Position numbers and translations under genes: made by a program
The notes under the pieces: model-generated
What the model was told of the DNA's origin: nothing
Database searches by the model: none
What the model saw: only the letters and a program-made list of their open reading frames with translations
Shown here: piece after piece, positions 9,680-19,248 of the stretch
How positions within the stretch are numbered: position 1 is the first letter of the stretch
Layout of the letters: every line of letters starts with the position of its first letter
Source: Haloprofundus halobius
GTDB lineage: Archaea > Halobacteriota > Halobacteria > Halobacteriales > Haloferacaceae
NCBI RefSeq assembly: GCF_020097835.1
Contig: NZ_CP083667.1
Span: forward strand, 124,001 to 188,000
Direction of reading: 5' to 3'
DNA length: 64,000 nt

Positions 9680-11269
9680 TCAGATACCGCCCGCCGGAGT
9701 TCGCGGTTCGCCGACCGGACTCGGCAGCGACTCGCCGTCGCCACGCATCTCGGCCGCGAGGTGAAGAAGTGCGAGGGGAACCGGGTCGTCGAGTCGGATT
9801 CGTCCGTGACAATCGACGAACCCCCCGTCGCTCGCGCGATATCGCTCGTCTCTGAGTTTCTCACCGACCGCGATGGCCGATTCGAGATACGCGTGGTCGC
9901 CCGTCGCACGGTACAGTTCGAGCACTCCGCACAGGGTGGCGTAGTCGGACTCCACAGCACGCTCCGTGGGTCGGGGTTTGAGTTCGACGCTCTCGGCGTC
10001 ACCCACGGCACCGACGCCGATTCCGGCGCCGATCTCTCTGACCGCCCGCCAGCAGACGGGGTCGTCCGTGAGCCGAACCGCCCGAGCGTACGCCCAGAAG
10101 AACTCCGGTCCCGCTTCGATGGGCCCGACGACTCGACCTTTCGGGCCGAAGTACCCCTCGCGCCGACAGACGAAGCCCTCCAGACTGAGTCCGTCCGTGA
10201 GCATCGGCTCGAAATCGTTGCTCTCGGGACGATATGCGGCCGTGTACCACGCCCGGAGTTCCTCGACTGCCCAGCGAGTGAACTCGCCACCGCGGTCGCC
10301 GAATCGCTCGCCGAGCGCCAACTGCTGTCGCTGGACCAGCGGTCGCGGTCGAAAGAGCGTGCCCTCGTAGACGAGGTGGTCGCCGTGGACGTACGGCGCG
10401 AACTGATACTGCGCGCGGTCGCCGCGAATCGCCGGTCCGTTGCAGTAACTCGGGTGCTGACTGAACTGATAGCCGCTGATGCCCGGTTCCTGGCGGGTTT
10501 CGACGTACCGTTTCGCGAGGCGTTTACTCCATCGTAGCGGCGCGTCGTCGCCGGTGTACGCCGCCAACTGCGCCGCGGCGTAGTAGAGGTCGCTTCCCGT
10601 GTTGACGAACGTGAGTCCGTCGCCCCAGAAGAAGACCTCACCTCCCTCGTAGTCGCGGTTCCAGACATCACCGACCGGGTCGTCTGAGTCGTGCGAGTCG
10701 TTCGAGTCGCCGAGTGGGTCGTTCGAGTTACCCCGGTTACCCCACGCTCCGTGTCGGTTGAAGTCGAGCGTCGACCAGTCACAGACGTGCGCGTCCCAGA
10801 ACGCTTTGACGAAGCACCTCGTCCGCTCGGCATCGACGTCGAAGAGGAGTTCGTAGAACGGGTACTCGAACTTCAGTTCGTGCTTCCCCTTGTGGAAGAC
10901 GAGTTCGTCGGCGTCGAGGTCGTAGGCGGTGTGTCCGCCCCAGTAGAAAAGACCGGCCGAGTCGATCAGATTCGTCGTGACCCACGACGCGATTCGCTCG
11001 GCCTCGTCGCGAAACTCGGCCTCCCCGGTCAGCGCCGTGAGCGCGACGAGCGTCCGGAGGAACTCCTGCTGGACGGCGAAGTTCGAGAGACGCCGTCCGT
11101 CGCCGACGTCGCGAGCGTCGTAGGCGAGCGCCGTTTTCTCGCTCGGGTGTATCGCGTCCGCCAAAAGGGGCGTCCGTTCGCTCCCGTATCGGTCTCGTCC
11201 GTACTCGAGAACGGTCTCCGCGTGCGTCCGGACCGCGTCGACGACTCTCTCCGCTACCAGCCCTGGCAT
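9680..11269 (-). CDS. PL2-like intracellular pectate / oligogalacturonide lyase
   Basis: Protein of 529 aa, close to the usual PL2 length (about 550). PL2 enzymes are (alpha/alpha)-barrel lyases that cleave polygalacturonate or oligogalacturonides by beta-elimination with a metal and a catalytic arginine. In Yersinia YePL2A the residues are, as I recall, His109, Glu130, Arg171 and His172. Here His113 (YWGGH), Glu131 (GKHELK), Arg172 and His173 (DFNRHG) match in order, and the Glu-to-Arg distance is the same 41. No signal peptide, so it acts in the cytoplasm on imported fragments. It is divergent from malic enzyme with a 108-nt gap and stands a few kb from the PL1 and GH28 genes. Product would be an unsaturated uronate or digalacturonate. 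Confidence 0.7.
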   Translation of the reverse strand: MPGLVAERVVDAVRTHAETVLEYGRDRYGSERTPLLADAIHPSEKTALAYDARDVGDGRRLSNFAVQQEFLRTLVALTALTGEAEFRDEAERIASWVTTNLIDSAGLFYWGGHTAYDLDADELVFHKGKHELKFEYPFYELLFDVDAERTRCFVKAFWDAHVCDWSTLDFNRHGAWGNRGNSNDPLGDSNDSHDSDDPVGDVWNRDYEGGEVFFWGDGLTFVNTGSDLYYAAAQLAAYTGDDAPLRWSKRLAKRYVETRQEPGISGYQFSQHPSYCNGPAIRGDRAQYQFAPYVHGDHLVYEGTLFRPRPLVQRQQLALGERFGDRGGEFTRWAVEELRAWYTAAYRPESNDFEPMLTDGLSLEGFVCRREGYFGPKGRVVGPIEAGPEFFWAYARAVRLTDDPVCWRAVREIGAGIGVGAVGDAESVELKPRPTERAVESDYATLCGVLELYRATGDHAYLESAIAVGEKLRDERYRASDGGFVDCHGRIRLDDPVPLALLHLAAEMRGDGESLPSPVGEPRTPAGGI

Positions 11270-11344
11270 GTGGGGCTATCTCCCGTCAGTCGGCTTGGTC
11301 TTTCGGGTCGCCTCGATGCGTCGGCGATCGGTTCGGCGGCCGCC

Positions 11345-11352
11345 TACCTTTA
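11345..11352 (+). promoter_or_regulatory. TATA-like element before malic enzyme
   Basis: The sequence acctttat sits about 27-30 nt before ATG 11378, the spacing expected for a leaderless haloarchaeal gene. The 108-nt divergent gap with the PL2-like gene contains nothing else obvious. Confidence 0.4.
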
Positions 11353-11377
11353 TGTGCCGAGGAAACAGGATTCGAGT

Positions 11378-13633
11378 ATGTCTCTCGAAGATGACGCACG
11401 GGCGTACCACCGGGAGGAACCGCCGGGAAAGATCGAGATCTCGACGACGAAATCGACGAGCACGCAACGAGACCTGAGTCTGGCGTACTCGCCGGGCGTC
11501 GCCGCGCCGTGTCTGGACATCGCCGACGACGCCGACCGAGCCTACGAGTACACCGCCAAAGGCAACCTCGTCGGCGTCGTCTCGAACGGCAGCGCGGTGC
11601 TCGGTCTCGGTGATATCGGCGGACAGGCGTCGAAACCGGTGATGGAGGGCAAAGGCGTGCTGTTCAAGCGCTTCGCCGACATCGACGTGTTCGACGTCGA
11701 ACTCGACGTCGACGACCCCGACGAGTTCGTTCGAACCGTTAGTGCGATGGAACCGACGTTCGGCGGCGTCAACCTCGAAGACATCAGCGCGCCGGAGTGT
11801 TTCGAGATAGAACAGCGACTCCGCGAGGAGATGTCGATTCCAGTCTTCCACGACGACCAGCACGGGACGGCCATCATCTCCGGGGCCGCGCTGCTCAACG
11901 CGCTCGATATCGTCGGCAAGGAGCCGGAATCCATCCGCGTCGCGTTCGCCGGCGCCGGGGCCGCGGCGACGGCGACCGCCCGATTCTACCGCTCGCTCGG
12001 CGTTCGCGCGGAGAACATCGTCATGTGCGATATCGACGGTATCCTCACGACCGAACGCGAGGCGAAGGGAGCGCTCGACGATCACCACCGCGAGTTCGTG
12101 CGCGACGTTCCGCCGGGCGGACTCGAAGACGCGATAGATGGCGCGGACGTGCTCGTCGGCCTCTCCGCCGGCGGCATCGTCTCGCCGGAAATGGTGCGGT
12201 CGATGGCCGACGACCCCATCATCTTCGCGATGGCGAACCCCGACCCCGAAATCGGCTACGAGGAGGCCAAAAACGCCCGCGACGACACCGTCGTCATGGC
12301 GACGGGGCGCTCTGACTACCCGAATCAGGTGAACAACGTGCTCGGCTTCCCGTTCATCTTCCGCGGAGCGCTCGACGTTCGCGCGACCGAGATAAACGAG
12401 GCGATGAAAGTCGCCGCCGCGGAGGCGCTCGCCGACCTCGCGCGCGAAGACGTCCCCGACGCCGTCGTGAAGGCGTACGGCGACCAGACGCTGCAGTTCG
12501 GCCCGGAGTACCTCATTCCGAAACCGCTGGACACCCGCGTGCTGTTCGAGGTGTCGTCGGCCGTCGCGAAGGCGGCCATGGAGAGCGGCGTCGCCCGCGA
12601 CCGTGTCGAACTGGACAGCTACCGGGAGTACCTCGAAGGGCGGGTCGGGAAGTCGCTCGAGATGATGCGCGTCGTGCTCAACAAGGCGCAGAGCGACCCC
12701 AAACGAGTCGTGCTCGCGGAGGGCGACGACGAGAAGACGATTCGAGCGGCCGCCCGGATGGAGACGGACGGAATCGCGGAACCGCTTTTGGTCGGCGACA
12801 GCGAGCGGATCGAGTCGGTGGTCGCCGAGCGGGGCCTCGACTTCGAGCCTCGCATCGTCGACCCGTCTGTGGACGTGCTCGAATCGTACGCCGAGCGACT
12901 CTACCGGCGCCGTCGCCGGAAGGGTGTCACGCGGCGCGAGGCGGCGTCGCTCGTCCGGACGGACCCGAACTACCTCGCGAGCGTGATGGTCGACGCCGGG
13001 GACGCGGACGCGATGCTCACCGGACTCACCCACCACTACGGCCCGGCGCTTCGTGCACCGCTACAGGTCATCGGGACCCGCGAGGGGGCGAACTACGCTG
13101 CCGGCGTCTACCTCCTGGCGTTCCCGGACCGGGTGGTGTTCTGCGCGGACGCGACGGTCAATCAGGACCCGACGGCCGACGTGCTGGCCGAGATTGCCCG
13201 CCATACTGCCGACCTCGCACGCCGGTTCAACGTCGAACCGCGAGTGGCGATGCTGTCGTACTCGAACTTCGGCAGCGTCGACAACGAGGGCACCAGAAAG
13301 CCGCGCGAGGCCGCACGAGCGCTTCGGCGAGACCCCGCCGTCGACTTCCCCGTCGACGGCGAGATGCAGGCCGACACGGCCGTCGTCGAGGAGATCCTCG
13401 ACGGAACCTACGAGTTCTCGACGCTCGCCGAACCGGCGAACGTGCTCATCTTCCCGAACCTCGAAGCAGGCAACATCGGCTACAAACTGCTGCAGCGCCT
13501 CGGCGGCGCGGAGACCATCGGCCCGATGCTCGTCGGCATGGATAAACCCGTCCACGTGCTCCAGCGCGGCGACGAAGTCAAGGACATCGTGAATCTGGCG
13601 GGTGTGGCCGTGGTGGACGCCCAAGAAGAGTAG
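11378..13633 (+). CDS. maeB: malic enzyme with C-terminal phosphotransacetylase-like domain
   Basis: Protein of 751 aa, the MaeB layout. Residues 1-about 420 form the malic enzyme ([58 protein letters not shown] for NAD(P)). Residues about 430-751 form the phosphotransacetylase-like regulatory domain ([17 protein letters not shown] ... [16 protein letters not shown]). It decarboxylates malate to pyruvate in the cytoplasm, drawing carbon out of the TCA cycle. ATG 11378 was chosen over far upstream in-frame ATGs because family homology starts there and a TATA element is correctly spaced. Its position between two pectin-degrading genes suggests a role in using 2-oxoglutarate-derived carbon; this is inference. 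Confidence 0.95.
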   Translation: MSLEDDARAYHREEPPGKIEISTTKSTSTQRDLSLAYSPGVAAPCLDIADDADRAYEYTAKGNLVGVVSNGSAVLGLGDIGGQASKPVMEGKGVLFKRFADIDVFDVELDVDDPDEFVRTVSAMEPTFGGVNLEDISAPECFEIEQRLREEMSIPVFHDDQHGTAIISGAALLNALDIVGKEPESIRVAFAGAGAAATATARFYRSLGVRAENIVMCDIDGILTTEREAKGALDDHHREFVRDVPPGGLEDAIDGADVLVGLSAGGIVSPEMVRSMADDPIIFAMANPDPEIGYEEAKNARDDTVVMATGRSDYPNQVNNVLGFPFIFRGALDVRATEINEAMKVAAAEALADLAREDVPDAVVKAYGDQTLQFGPEYLIPKPLDTRVLFEVSSAVAKAAMESGVARDRVELDSYREYLEGRVGKSLEMMRVVLNKAQSDPKRVVLAEGDDEKTIRAAARMETDGIAEPLLVGDSERIESVVAERGLDFEPRIVDPSVDVLESYAERLYRRRRRKGVTRREAASLVRTDPNYLASVMVDAGDADAMLTGLTHHYGPALRAPLQVIGTREGANYAAGVYLLAFPDRVVFCADATVNQDPTADVLAEIARHTADLARRFNVEPRVAMLSYSNFGSVDNEGTRKPREAARALRRDPAVDFPVDGEMQADTAVVEEILDGTYEFSTLAEPANVLIFPNLEAGNIGYKLLQRLGGAETIGPMLVGMDKPVHVLQRGDEVKDIVNLAGVAVVDAQEE

Positions 13634-13640
13634 GAGTAGC

Positions 13641-13657
13641 AGTCCCGTTCGGGGAAC
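13641..13657. promoter_or_regulatory. candidate IclR-type operator upstream of the pectate lyase
   Basis: AGTCCC-gttcg-GGGAAC matches 10 of 12 arm positions of the perfect palindrome GTTCCC-N5-GGGAAC found at 36934 and 17971. It lies 113 nt upstream of ATG 13754 and just after the malic enzyme stop. Confidence 0.45.
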
Positions 13658-13723
13658 GCCAGTTCTGAGTACAATCCGAGTATGTACTAATGTCATATAT
13701 GTAGCCATAATATTTTTGTCTCA

Positions 13724-13750
13724 TTATAATTACTGTACGTTCGGTGTACA
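13724..13750 (+). promoter_or_regulatory. pectate lyase core promoter and second inverted repeat
   Basis: TATA-like ttataat at 13724-13730 stands about 26 nt before ATG 13754. Between them lies a perfect 5-bp inverted repeat TGTAC-gttcggt-GTACA (13734-13750) covering the expected transcription start, a place where a repressor could act. Confidence 0.4.
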
Positions 13751-13753
13751 GCA

Positions 13754-15859
13754 ATGACACCTAATAGGAGAACGTTCATGCGAGCAGTTGGTGCAGGGAG
13801 TATCGGAGCCGCGCTGTTACCGCTCACGAGCGGTACGGCGGCGGCGGCGACTATCATCACGATTCGAGGCGCGGGCGCGGACATCTGGAGTACAGAGGAC
13901 GCCTTCCACTACTTCTACGAGTCGCGAAGCGGCGACTTCGACGTCGTCGTTCGGAACACGGCGCTCGAACGAACCGAGGCCAACGCGAAGACGGGCATCA
14001 TGGTTCGAGAGTCGCTCGAGCCGGATGCGAAGAACGTCATGCTTCGGCGGCTACCCAGCGGCGAGGCGTCGCTGCAGTGGCGGCCGGAGGCCGGCGCCGA
14101 CACGCTGAGCACGACCTCTGGCGGCGAGGACGAGAGCGAGGTGAGCGACGGGAGCATCGAGGCCGACTGGCTCCGCCTCACTCGTTCCGGGGACACGATC
14201 GAAGCCTACGGCTCCACCGACGGGAGCGACTGGACCCGTATCGCACAGCTCACCGCCGACAACGTCGAACTCGGCTCGGACACGTACGTCGGACTCCCGG
14301 TCACGAGTCACGTCGAGGGGACGCTCTGTACCGCGGAGCTCCGCGATCTCTCGGGACTCTCGCCGGACACCAACCGCGACATCGGTGACGTACAGGTCGC
14401 GGGGAGCGTCTCCGTCGAGGAGGGCGTCCCGTTCGTCTCGACGGAGTCGGCGACGAACGTGGAGGCGACGTCGGCGACACTCAACGGTGACCTCACCGAC
14501 ATCGGCGGCGCGGAGTCGGCCGAGTGTTACTTCGAGTACCGAAAGGTGCCGACGGAGTCGTGGCAGGCGACGAGTTCGACGACGCTCTCGTCGACTGGGA
14601 CGTTCAGCGCGGAACTCGACGACCTCACGAGCCGACGCTACTACGAGGTGCGCGCGGTTGCGGAGATGAGCGACGGCGACTCGACGACCGGGTCGACGGT
14701 GGCGTTCGGGACGCCGAGTCGCGCGAACGGCCGCGGCGGCGAGAACGGCCCGCGGAGCGCCTCGCAGTTCGACCTCGGCGACGGGTTCGCCGACCCCGCG
14801 CCGTGGCTCGACAACGACACTCCGGTCATCAAGATCACCGAGCCGACGACGCGGCAGTTGGAGGCCGCGCTCAACGTCGACGGCGAGCGGCTGGTCGTGT
14901 TCGAGACGAGCGGGAGCATCGACCTGGAGGAACAGCAGCTCACGGTGACGAACGACAAGCTGTACATCGCCGGTCAGACGGCTCCCTCCCCCGGGATCAC
15001 GCTCGTCCGCGGGAGCATCTGGCTCGACTCGAACGACAACGTCATCCAGCACATCCGCGTCCGGCCGGGCGACGCCGGCAACGAGAGCGACTGGGAGCCC
15101 GACTGCATCTTCACGGAGGACGGCACCGAGAACAATGTCATCGACCACTGTACGGCGACGTGGGGCGTCGACGAGAACATCTCGGTCGGCTACGACACCA
15201 GCGACACGACCGTGTCGAACTGCCTCATCGCGGAGGCGCTGCAGGACTCCTCGCACTCGAAGGGTTCGCACGGCTACGGCTCGCTCATCGGCAACAACGC
15301 CGAGAACGTCACGCTCGCCGGCAACGTCTGGGCGCACACCCTCGACCGCAACCCGCGGCTGAAAGAGGGGACTCGGTCCGTCGTCGTCAACAACGTGGTC
15401 CACCACTACAAGGACGGCGTCTGGATGGACCCCGACACGCAGGCGAGCATCGAGGGTAACGTCTTCGAGTGGCCCATCAGCGACCAGCCGAACGTCTTCG
15501 GCGACGGCGAGGCGTATCTCGACGACAACGTCCTGAACTGGGACGCGGACGTTTCGATGGTCGGCGAGGGAATCACCGAACTCGACTCGCGGCCGCTGTG
15601 GCCCGACGGACTGGAGGCGCTCCCGGCCGACGAGGTCCGCGAGCACAACTTCCGCAACGTCGGCGCGCGACCCGCCGACCGAACGCCGACCGACGAGCGA
15701 ATCGTCGAGGCGGTGCGGAACGGAGACGGGTCGTACATCGACAGCCAGGAGGAGGTCGGCGGCTACCCCGAGCTCCCCGTGAACACCCGCACGCTGGACA
15801 TCCCCCAGAGCGGGACGGGCGCCTGGCTTCGAGATCGGTCCCGGGAGGTCGAGGAGTAA
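13754..15859 (+). CDS. secreted multidomain PL1-like pectate lyase
   Basis: Protein of 701 aa. A Tat signal (NRRTFMRAVGAGSIGAALL, cleavage near AAA-AT) sends it outside. Residues about 35-215 look like a DUF1349/LamG-type jelly-roll (GIMVRESLEPDAKNVML), about 225-325 like a fibronectin-III-like module (SATLNGDLTDIGGAESAE), and about 350-600 a right-handed beta-helix of PL1-like lyases: IAGQTAPSPGITLVRG, HIRVRPGD, NNVIDHCTATWGVDENIS, and DRNPRLKEG, which probably contains the catalytic Arg. It would cleave pectate by beta-elimination outside the cell. ATG 13754 is leaderless relative to the TATA box; ATG 13790 would lose the twin Arg. The GH28 gene follows after 109 nt with its own TATA. Confidence 0.85.
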   Translation: MTPNRRTFMRAVGAGSIGAALLPLTSGTAAAATIITIRGAGADIWSTEDAFHYFYESRSGDFDVVVRNTALERTEANAKTGIMVRESLEPDAKNVMLRRLPSGEASLQWRPEAGADTLSTTSGGEDESEVSDGSIEADWLRLTRSGDTIEAYGSTDGSDWTRIAQLTADNVELGSDTYVGLPVTSHVEGTLCTAELRDLSGLSPDTNRDIGDVQVAGSVSVEEGVPFVSTESATNVEATSATLNGDLTDIGGAESAECYFEYRKVPTESWQATSSTTLSSTGTFSAELDDLTSRRYYEVRAVAEMSDGDSTTGSTVAFGTPSRANGRGGENGPRSASQFDLGDGFADPAPWLDNDTPVIKITEPTTRQLEAALNVDGERLVVFETSGSIDLEEQQLTVTNDKLYIAGQTAPSPGITLVRGSIWLDSNDNVIQHIRVRPGDAGNESDWEPDCIFTEDGTENNVIDHCTATWGVDENISVGYDTSDTTVSNCLIAEALQDSSHSKGSHGYGSLIGNNAENVTLAGNVWAHTLDRNPRLKEGTRSVVVNNVVHHYKDGVWMDPDTQASIEGNVFEWPISDQPNVFGDGEAYLDDNVLNWDADVSMVGEGITELDSRPLWPDGLEALPADEVREHNFRNVGARPADRTPTDERIVEAVRNGDGSYIDSQEEVGGYPELPVNTRTLDIPQSGTGAWLRDRSREVEE

Positions 15860-15938
15860 CCGACTCGATACCGAACAGTCGACGAGAACCGCGAGAAACC
15901 ACCGTCCGATGCGTCGACCTCGCCGTATCGACGCAACG

Positions 15939-15945
15939 TTTATAC
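15939..15945 (+). promoter_or_regulatory. TATA box of the GH28 gene
   Basis: The sequence tttatac lies 24-30 nt before ATG 15969 in a GC-rich spacer, fitting a leaderless transcript. Confidence 0.5.
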
Positions 15946-15968
15946 GCGCACTCCGAAAGTAACGACTG

Positions 15969-17522
15969 ATGTCACTACCAGGGACGGCCCAGTACGACGT
16001 TCGCGAGCGCGGCGCCGTCGGCGACGGCGACGAACTCGACACCGAGCCGATTCAGCGCGCACTCGACGAGTGCGCCGAAACCGGGGGGACGGTACACGTC
16101 CCGCCCGGCGAGTACCGCACCGAACCGCTTCGCGTCGGCGACGACACGACACTCCACCTCGACGCGGGGGCGACGCTCCAGTTCGAACGGGACTTCGCCG
16201 CGTTCCCCTCCGTCGAGAGTCGCTGGGAGGGATGGGACCAGGTCGGGTTCCACCCGTGTCTCTGGGTCGCGGACGCGGAGAACGTCGCCGTTACCGGTCG
16301 CGGTACCATCGACGGAAACGGCGACTACTGGTGGGACTTTTACCACATGCCGGAGTCGGAGTACCCCGAAGGACTCCGGGAGCGACTCGCCGAGTTCGAC
16401 GACCGAAACGGCAAGAGCGACGACGTGAGCAGTTTCACGCTTCGACCCCCGCTGTTTCAGATCTCCGGGTCGGAGAACGTCACCGTCTCCGGGGTCACGC
16501 TCCGGAACTCCCCGTTCTGGAACACACACGTCGTCTACTCCGAGAACGTCACGCTCCACGACGTGAACGTCGAGAACCCCGCCGACGCGCCGAACGGCGA
16601 CGGTATCGATATCGACTCGTCCCGGTTCGTCAGGGTCAGCGATACGTACATCAACGCGGGTGACGACGCCATCTGCATCAAATCCGGCAAGAACGCGGAG
16701 GGGCGCGAGGTCGGACGACCCGCGGCGCAGATTACGGTCACCAACTGCACGGTCGAAGCCGGTCACGGCGGCGTCGTCATCGGGAGCGAGATGTCGGGCG
16801 ACGTCAGAGACGTCACCGTCACCAACTGCACCTTCACGGACACCGATCGCGGCGTCCGAATCAAAACCCAGCGGGACCGCGGCGGCGTCGTCGAGGACTT
16901 GTGCTTCGACACCATCGTGATGCGGCGCGTCGCCTGTCCGTTCGTCATCAACGGCTACTACTTCACCGACATCGACAGCGACCCGCTTCCGGTCGACGAC
17001 GGGACGCCGCTGGTGCGGAACGTCCACTTCCACAACGTCACCGCCCGGGAGGTGTCGTACGCGGGGTTCCTCGCGGGACTCCCCGAACAGCCCTTCGAGG
17101 GGATCTCGTTCTCCGACGTCCGCATCGACGCGACCCGGCCGCTCGACGCCACGGACCACAGACCGGCGATGGCCGACAACTACGAGGCCTCCCACACGTT
17201 CTTCGCCAAATCGCTGGCCGACGTGACGTTCACCGACGTGGAGATTCGGACGCCGGAGAGTCCCGGACTCGCGTTCGAGGAGGTCGACTCGGTCTCCATC
17301 GACGGCCTGCGGTTCCGCGGTGACGCGCCGTCGCCGGCCGTCACCGTCTCCGACGTCGGGGAGACCCGAATCCGAGGCTGTGCCGCCTCCTCGCCGACGC
17401 AGGCGTTTTTGCGCGCGAGCGGTTCAGAGACCGAACGAGTGTCGCTTTGCGGAAATCACGGTGAGTTCGAAGCGCACGTCGACATCGACGAGTCCGCCGA
17501 CGTAACGCTCGAACAGTCCTGA
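15969..17522 (+). CDS. GH28 polygalacturonase, probably intracellular exo-acting
   Basis: Protein of 517 aa with the four hallmark GH28 motifs: NGDGIDID at about 209, GDDAICIKSG at about 231, GHGGVVIGSE at about 265 and RIKTQRDRGG at about 297. The three Asp residues of the first two motifs are the catalytic acids. The N-terminal VRERGAVGDGDELDTEPIQRAL is the usual beta-helix entry. No signal peptide, unlike secreted endo-polygalacturonases, which suggests release of galacturonate from imported oligomers in the cytoplasm. It lies between the secreted pectate lyase and the transporter operon. Related GH28 specificities (rhamnogalacturonan, xylogalacturonan) cannot be excluded. Confidence 0.92.
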   Translation: MSLPGTAQYDVRERGAVGDGDELDTEPIQRALDECAETGGTVHVPPGEYRTEPLRVGDDTTLHLDAGATLQFERDFAAFPSVESRWEGWDQVGFHPCLWVADAENVAVTGRGTIDGNGDYWWDFYHMPESEYPEGLRERLAEFDDRNGKSDDVSSFTLRPPLFQISGSENVTVSGVTLRNSPFWNTHVVYSENVTLHDVNVENPADAPNGDGIDIDSSRFVRVSDTYINAGDDAICIKSGKNAEGREVGRPAAQITVTNCTVEAGHGGVVIGSEMSGDVRDVTVTNCTFTDTDRGVRIKTQRDRGGVVEDLCFDTIVMRRVACPFVINGYYFTDIDSDPLPVDDGTPLVRNVHFHNVTAREVSYAGFLAGLPEQPFEGISFSDVRIDATRPLDATDHRPAMADNYEASHTFFAKSLADVTFTDVEIRTPESPGLAFEEVDSVSIDGLRFRGDAPSPAVTVSDVGETRIRGCAASSPTQAFLRASGSETERVSLCGNHGEFEAHVDIDESADVTLEQS

Positions 17523-17636
17523 CGGTCGAGTCAGCACACCTCTCCCATCTGTTTCTCTCCTTCTCCTCGAACTCGACAAGTGTCGCTTCGGTTCTGTATC
17601 GACAGTTCGGACGACCGTCCTCTCGAGTCTCCCTTC

Positions 17637-17653
17637 GTTCCCTTCTGCGGAAC
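17637..17653. promoter_or_regulatory. candidate IclR-type operator, near-perfect copy
   Basis: GTTCCC-ttctg-CGGAAC matches 11 of 12 arm positions of the 17-bp palindrome. It lies between the GH28 stop and the Gfo/Idh promoter. Confidence 0.45.
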
Positions 17654-17970
17654 ACATCTGCAGGAGATCGTCCGCCGAACTGACGGGAAACGCCGAAGTA
17701 TTCGCCGAACTCCGCGATAGGTTCCCATCGAGCGGGTTCGGCAGTCCGAACCACACGTTCGGCGGCGGCCGAGTCGAGGTGAGGAGTTCGGCCATCGAGA
17801 ACAGCAACCCCCGAACCGTCGGAGACCGAAAGCAGAACGTCCGTTCGAGTGGTACTCGTGTGGTCGTGCGTGTTCTCTCTGTACAGTTCGCCACCGTCGC
17901 TTCGCAGACCGTTCCTATAGTGGTAACAAAACTACGTTTGTTATTCTGCGTCCTCGTGTCCTCTCCTTTC

Positions 17971-17987
17971 GTTCCCCTACCGGGAAC
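17971..17987. promoter_or_regulatory. candidate IclR-type operator, perfect palindrome
   Basis: GTTCCC-ctacc-GGGAAC, a perfect 6-5-6 palindrome extendable to 7-bp arms (C/G at 17970/17988). It is the same element as the one next to the iclR gene promoter (36934-36950) and sits about 65 nt upstream of the TATA element of the Gfo/Idh gene. Confidence 0.6.
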
Positions 17988-18087
17988 GCGACGGCTTGGA
18001 ACACGCGGGAGACGTTCCGTGTGGTCGGGTCACAGGTGAACAATGAAAACAATTATACCCTTTTCGGGGAATCAGAGACCACTCGCA

Positions 18088-19137
18088 ATGTCTGAAGAAC
18101 CGCAATCCGACCGTCGACTTCGTGTGGGCCTCGCGGGCCTCGGGAGTCTGGGTGTCCGTCTCGGGCGCGAGTTCGACTCGCTGTCCGACGCCGAACTCGT
18201 CGCCATCGCCGACATCGACCCGGAGGGGCTGGCTTCGGCCGGCCGCGAGTTCGATATTCCGCGACGCGCCCAGTACCGGGAGTACGAGACGATGGTGGCC
18301 GAGGAGTCGCTGGACGCCGTCGCCATCGCGACGCCGAACGGGCTGCACTACGACCAGGCGACGACCGCGCTCGACCGCGACCTGCACGTCCTCTGTGAGA
18401 AACCGCTGGCGACGACCGTCGAGGACGCACACGACCTCCTCGTCCGCGCCGAGGCGAGCGACCGGGTCGTGATGCTGGGCTACCAGCGTCACCTCAATCC
18501 GGCGTTCGTCGTCGGTCGCGAACGCTGGGCGCTCGGCGAGCTCGAACCCACGTTCATCACCGGCGAGATAACGCACGACTGGAGGGAGTACTACGAGGAG
18601 ATGACCGACTGGCGGATGGACCCCGACCTGAGCGGCGGGGGACACCTGCTGAACGTCGGGACGCACGTCATCGACGCCATCCTCTGGACGACGGGACTGA
18701 CGCCGACGCACGTGACCGCCCACGTGGAGTTCCACGACGACGAGCAACTGTTCGACAAGCAGTCGTCGCTCATCGTCGAGTTCGAGAACGGCGCCGTCGC
18801 CAACATCGCCGACACCGGCATCGTCCCGCGTACGCGTGAACACATCCACATCTGGGACGACGAGGGCGCGATCTACTTCGAGGGCCGCGAGTGGGACGAG
18901 CGGACCTCCTACAGGATCGACACCGACGGAACCGAACACGTCCCGTATCCGAAAGGCAGAGGGAGCAAGGCCGGCGCGTTCGTCGAGTCCGTACGAAAGG
19001 GCGAGGAGCCACCGTCGACGGCGCGCGACGCGTTCTGGGCGACCGTCGTCACGATGGCCGCGTACGAATCGGGCAGACGAAACGAGCGCGTGCGACTCGC
19101 GGAGCTGTATCCGTTTCTCGCAGACGTCCCGCGCTGA
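18088..19137 (+). CDS. Gfo/Idh/MocA family oxidoreductase
   Basis: Protein of 349 aa. The N-terminal Rossmann fold shows VGLAGLGSLGVRLGREF, the family motif ATPNGLHYDQA and LCEKPLATT with the conserved Glu-Lys-Pro. The C-terminal half has GGGHLLNVGTHVIDAILW, with Gly-rich loop and conserved His. Members are NAD(P)-dependent dehydrogenases of sugars, sugar acids or inositol; the substrate is not readable. ATG 18088 was chosen because homology starts directly after it; an upstream in-frame ATG at 18043 would overlap the TATA element. In this cluster it could act on a pectin-derived uronate, a rhamnose-type side sugar or an unsaturated uronate; all are inference. Two candidate operators precede it. 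Confidence 0.88.
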   Translation: MSEEPQSDRRLRVGLAGLGSLGVRLGREFDSLSDAELVAIADIDPEGLASAGREFDIPRRAQYREYETMVAEESLDAVAIATPNGLHYDQATTALDRDLHVLCEKPLATTVEDAHDLLVRAEASDRVVMLGYQRHLNPAFVVGRERWALGELEPTFITGEITHDWREYYEEMTDWRMDPDLSGGGHLLNVGTHVIDAILWTTGLTPTHVTAHVEFHDDEQLFDKQSSLIVEFENGAVANIADTGIVPRTREHIHIWDDEGAIYFEGREWDERTSYRIDTDGTEHVPYPKGRGSKAGAFVESVRKGEEPPSTARDAFWATVVTMAAYESGRRNERVRLAELYPFLADVPR

Positions 19138-19198
19138 GTTCGTCTCCCCTCGTATCCGCGTTCTCTCGACGCCCCCCGTATTCGCCTTCTCGGTAGTG

Positions 19199-19227
19199 AT
19201 TCACACGTGATGAATAGATATATATAG
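19199..19227 (+). promoter_or_regulatory. transporter operon promoter with inverted repeat
   Basis: A strong TATA box (atatatata, 19217-19225 region) lies about 25-30 nt before ATG 19249. Immediately upstream is a perfect inverted repeat ATTCA-cacgtga-TGAAT (19199-19215), the position of a BRE or operator. Confidence 0.5.
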
Positions 19228-19248
19228 GGGAGTTCATATTGTAGTACC

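Larger units (their letters stand above)
17523..18087. other. long intergenic region without a gene
   Basis: About 565 nt with no credible ORF on either strand. It carries two candidate operators (17637-17653 and 17971-17987, listed separately) and a TATA-like attata (18052-18057) about 33 nt before ATG 18088. The length is unusual for this compact island and suits a regulated promoter. Confidence 0.6.

Noticed and set aside
10691-11377. In-frame N-terminal extension of malic enzyme by 229 codons
   Set aside because: It is antisense to the PL2-like gene, has no MaeB homology, and the TATA box fits ATG 11378.
17341-17894. Minus-strand ORFs in the GH28 to Gfo/Idh gap
   Set aside because: They partly overlap GH28, are Arg/Ser-rich and lack the acidic composition of real proteins here.
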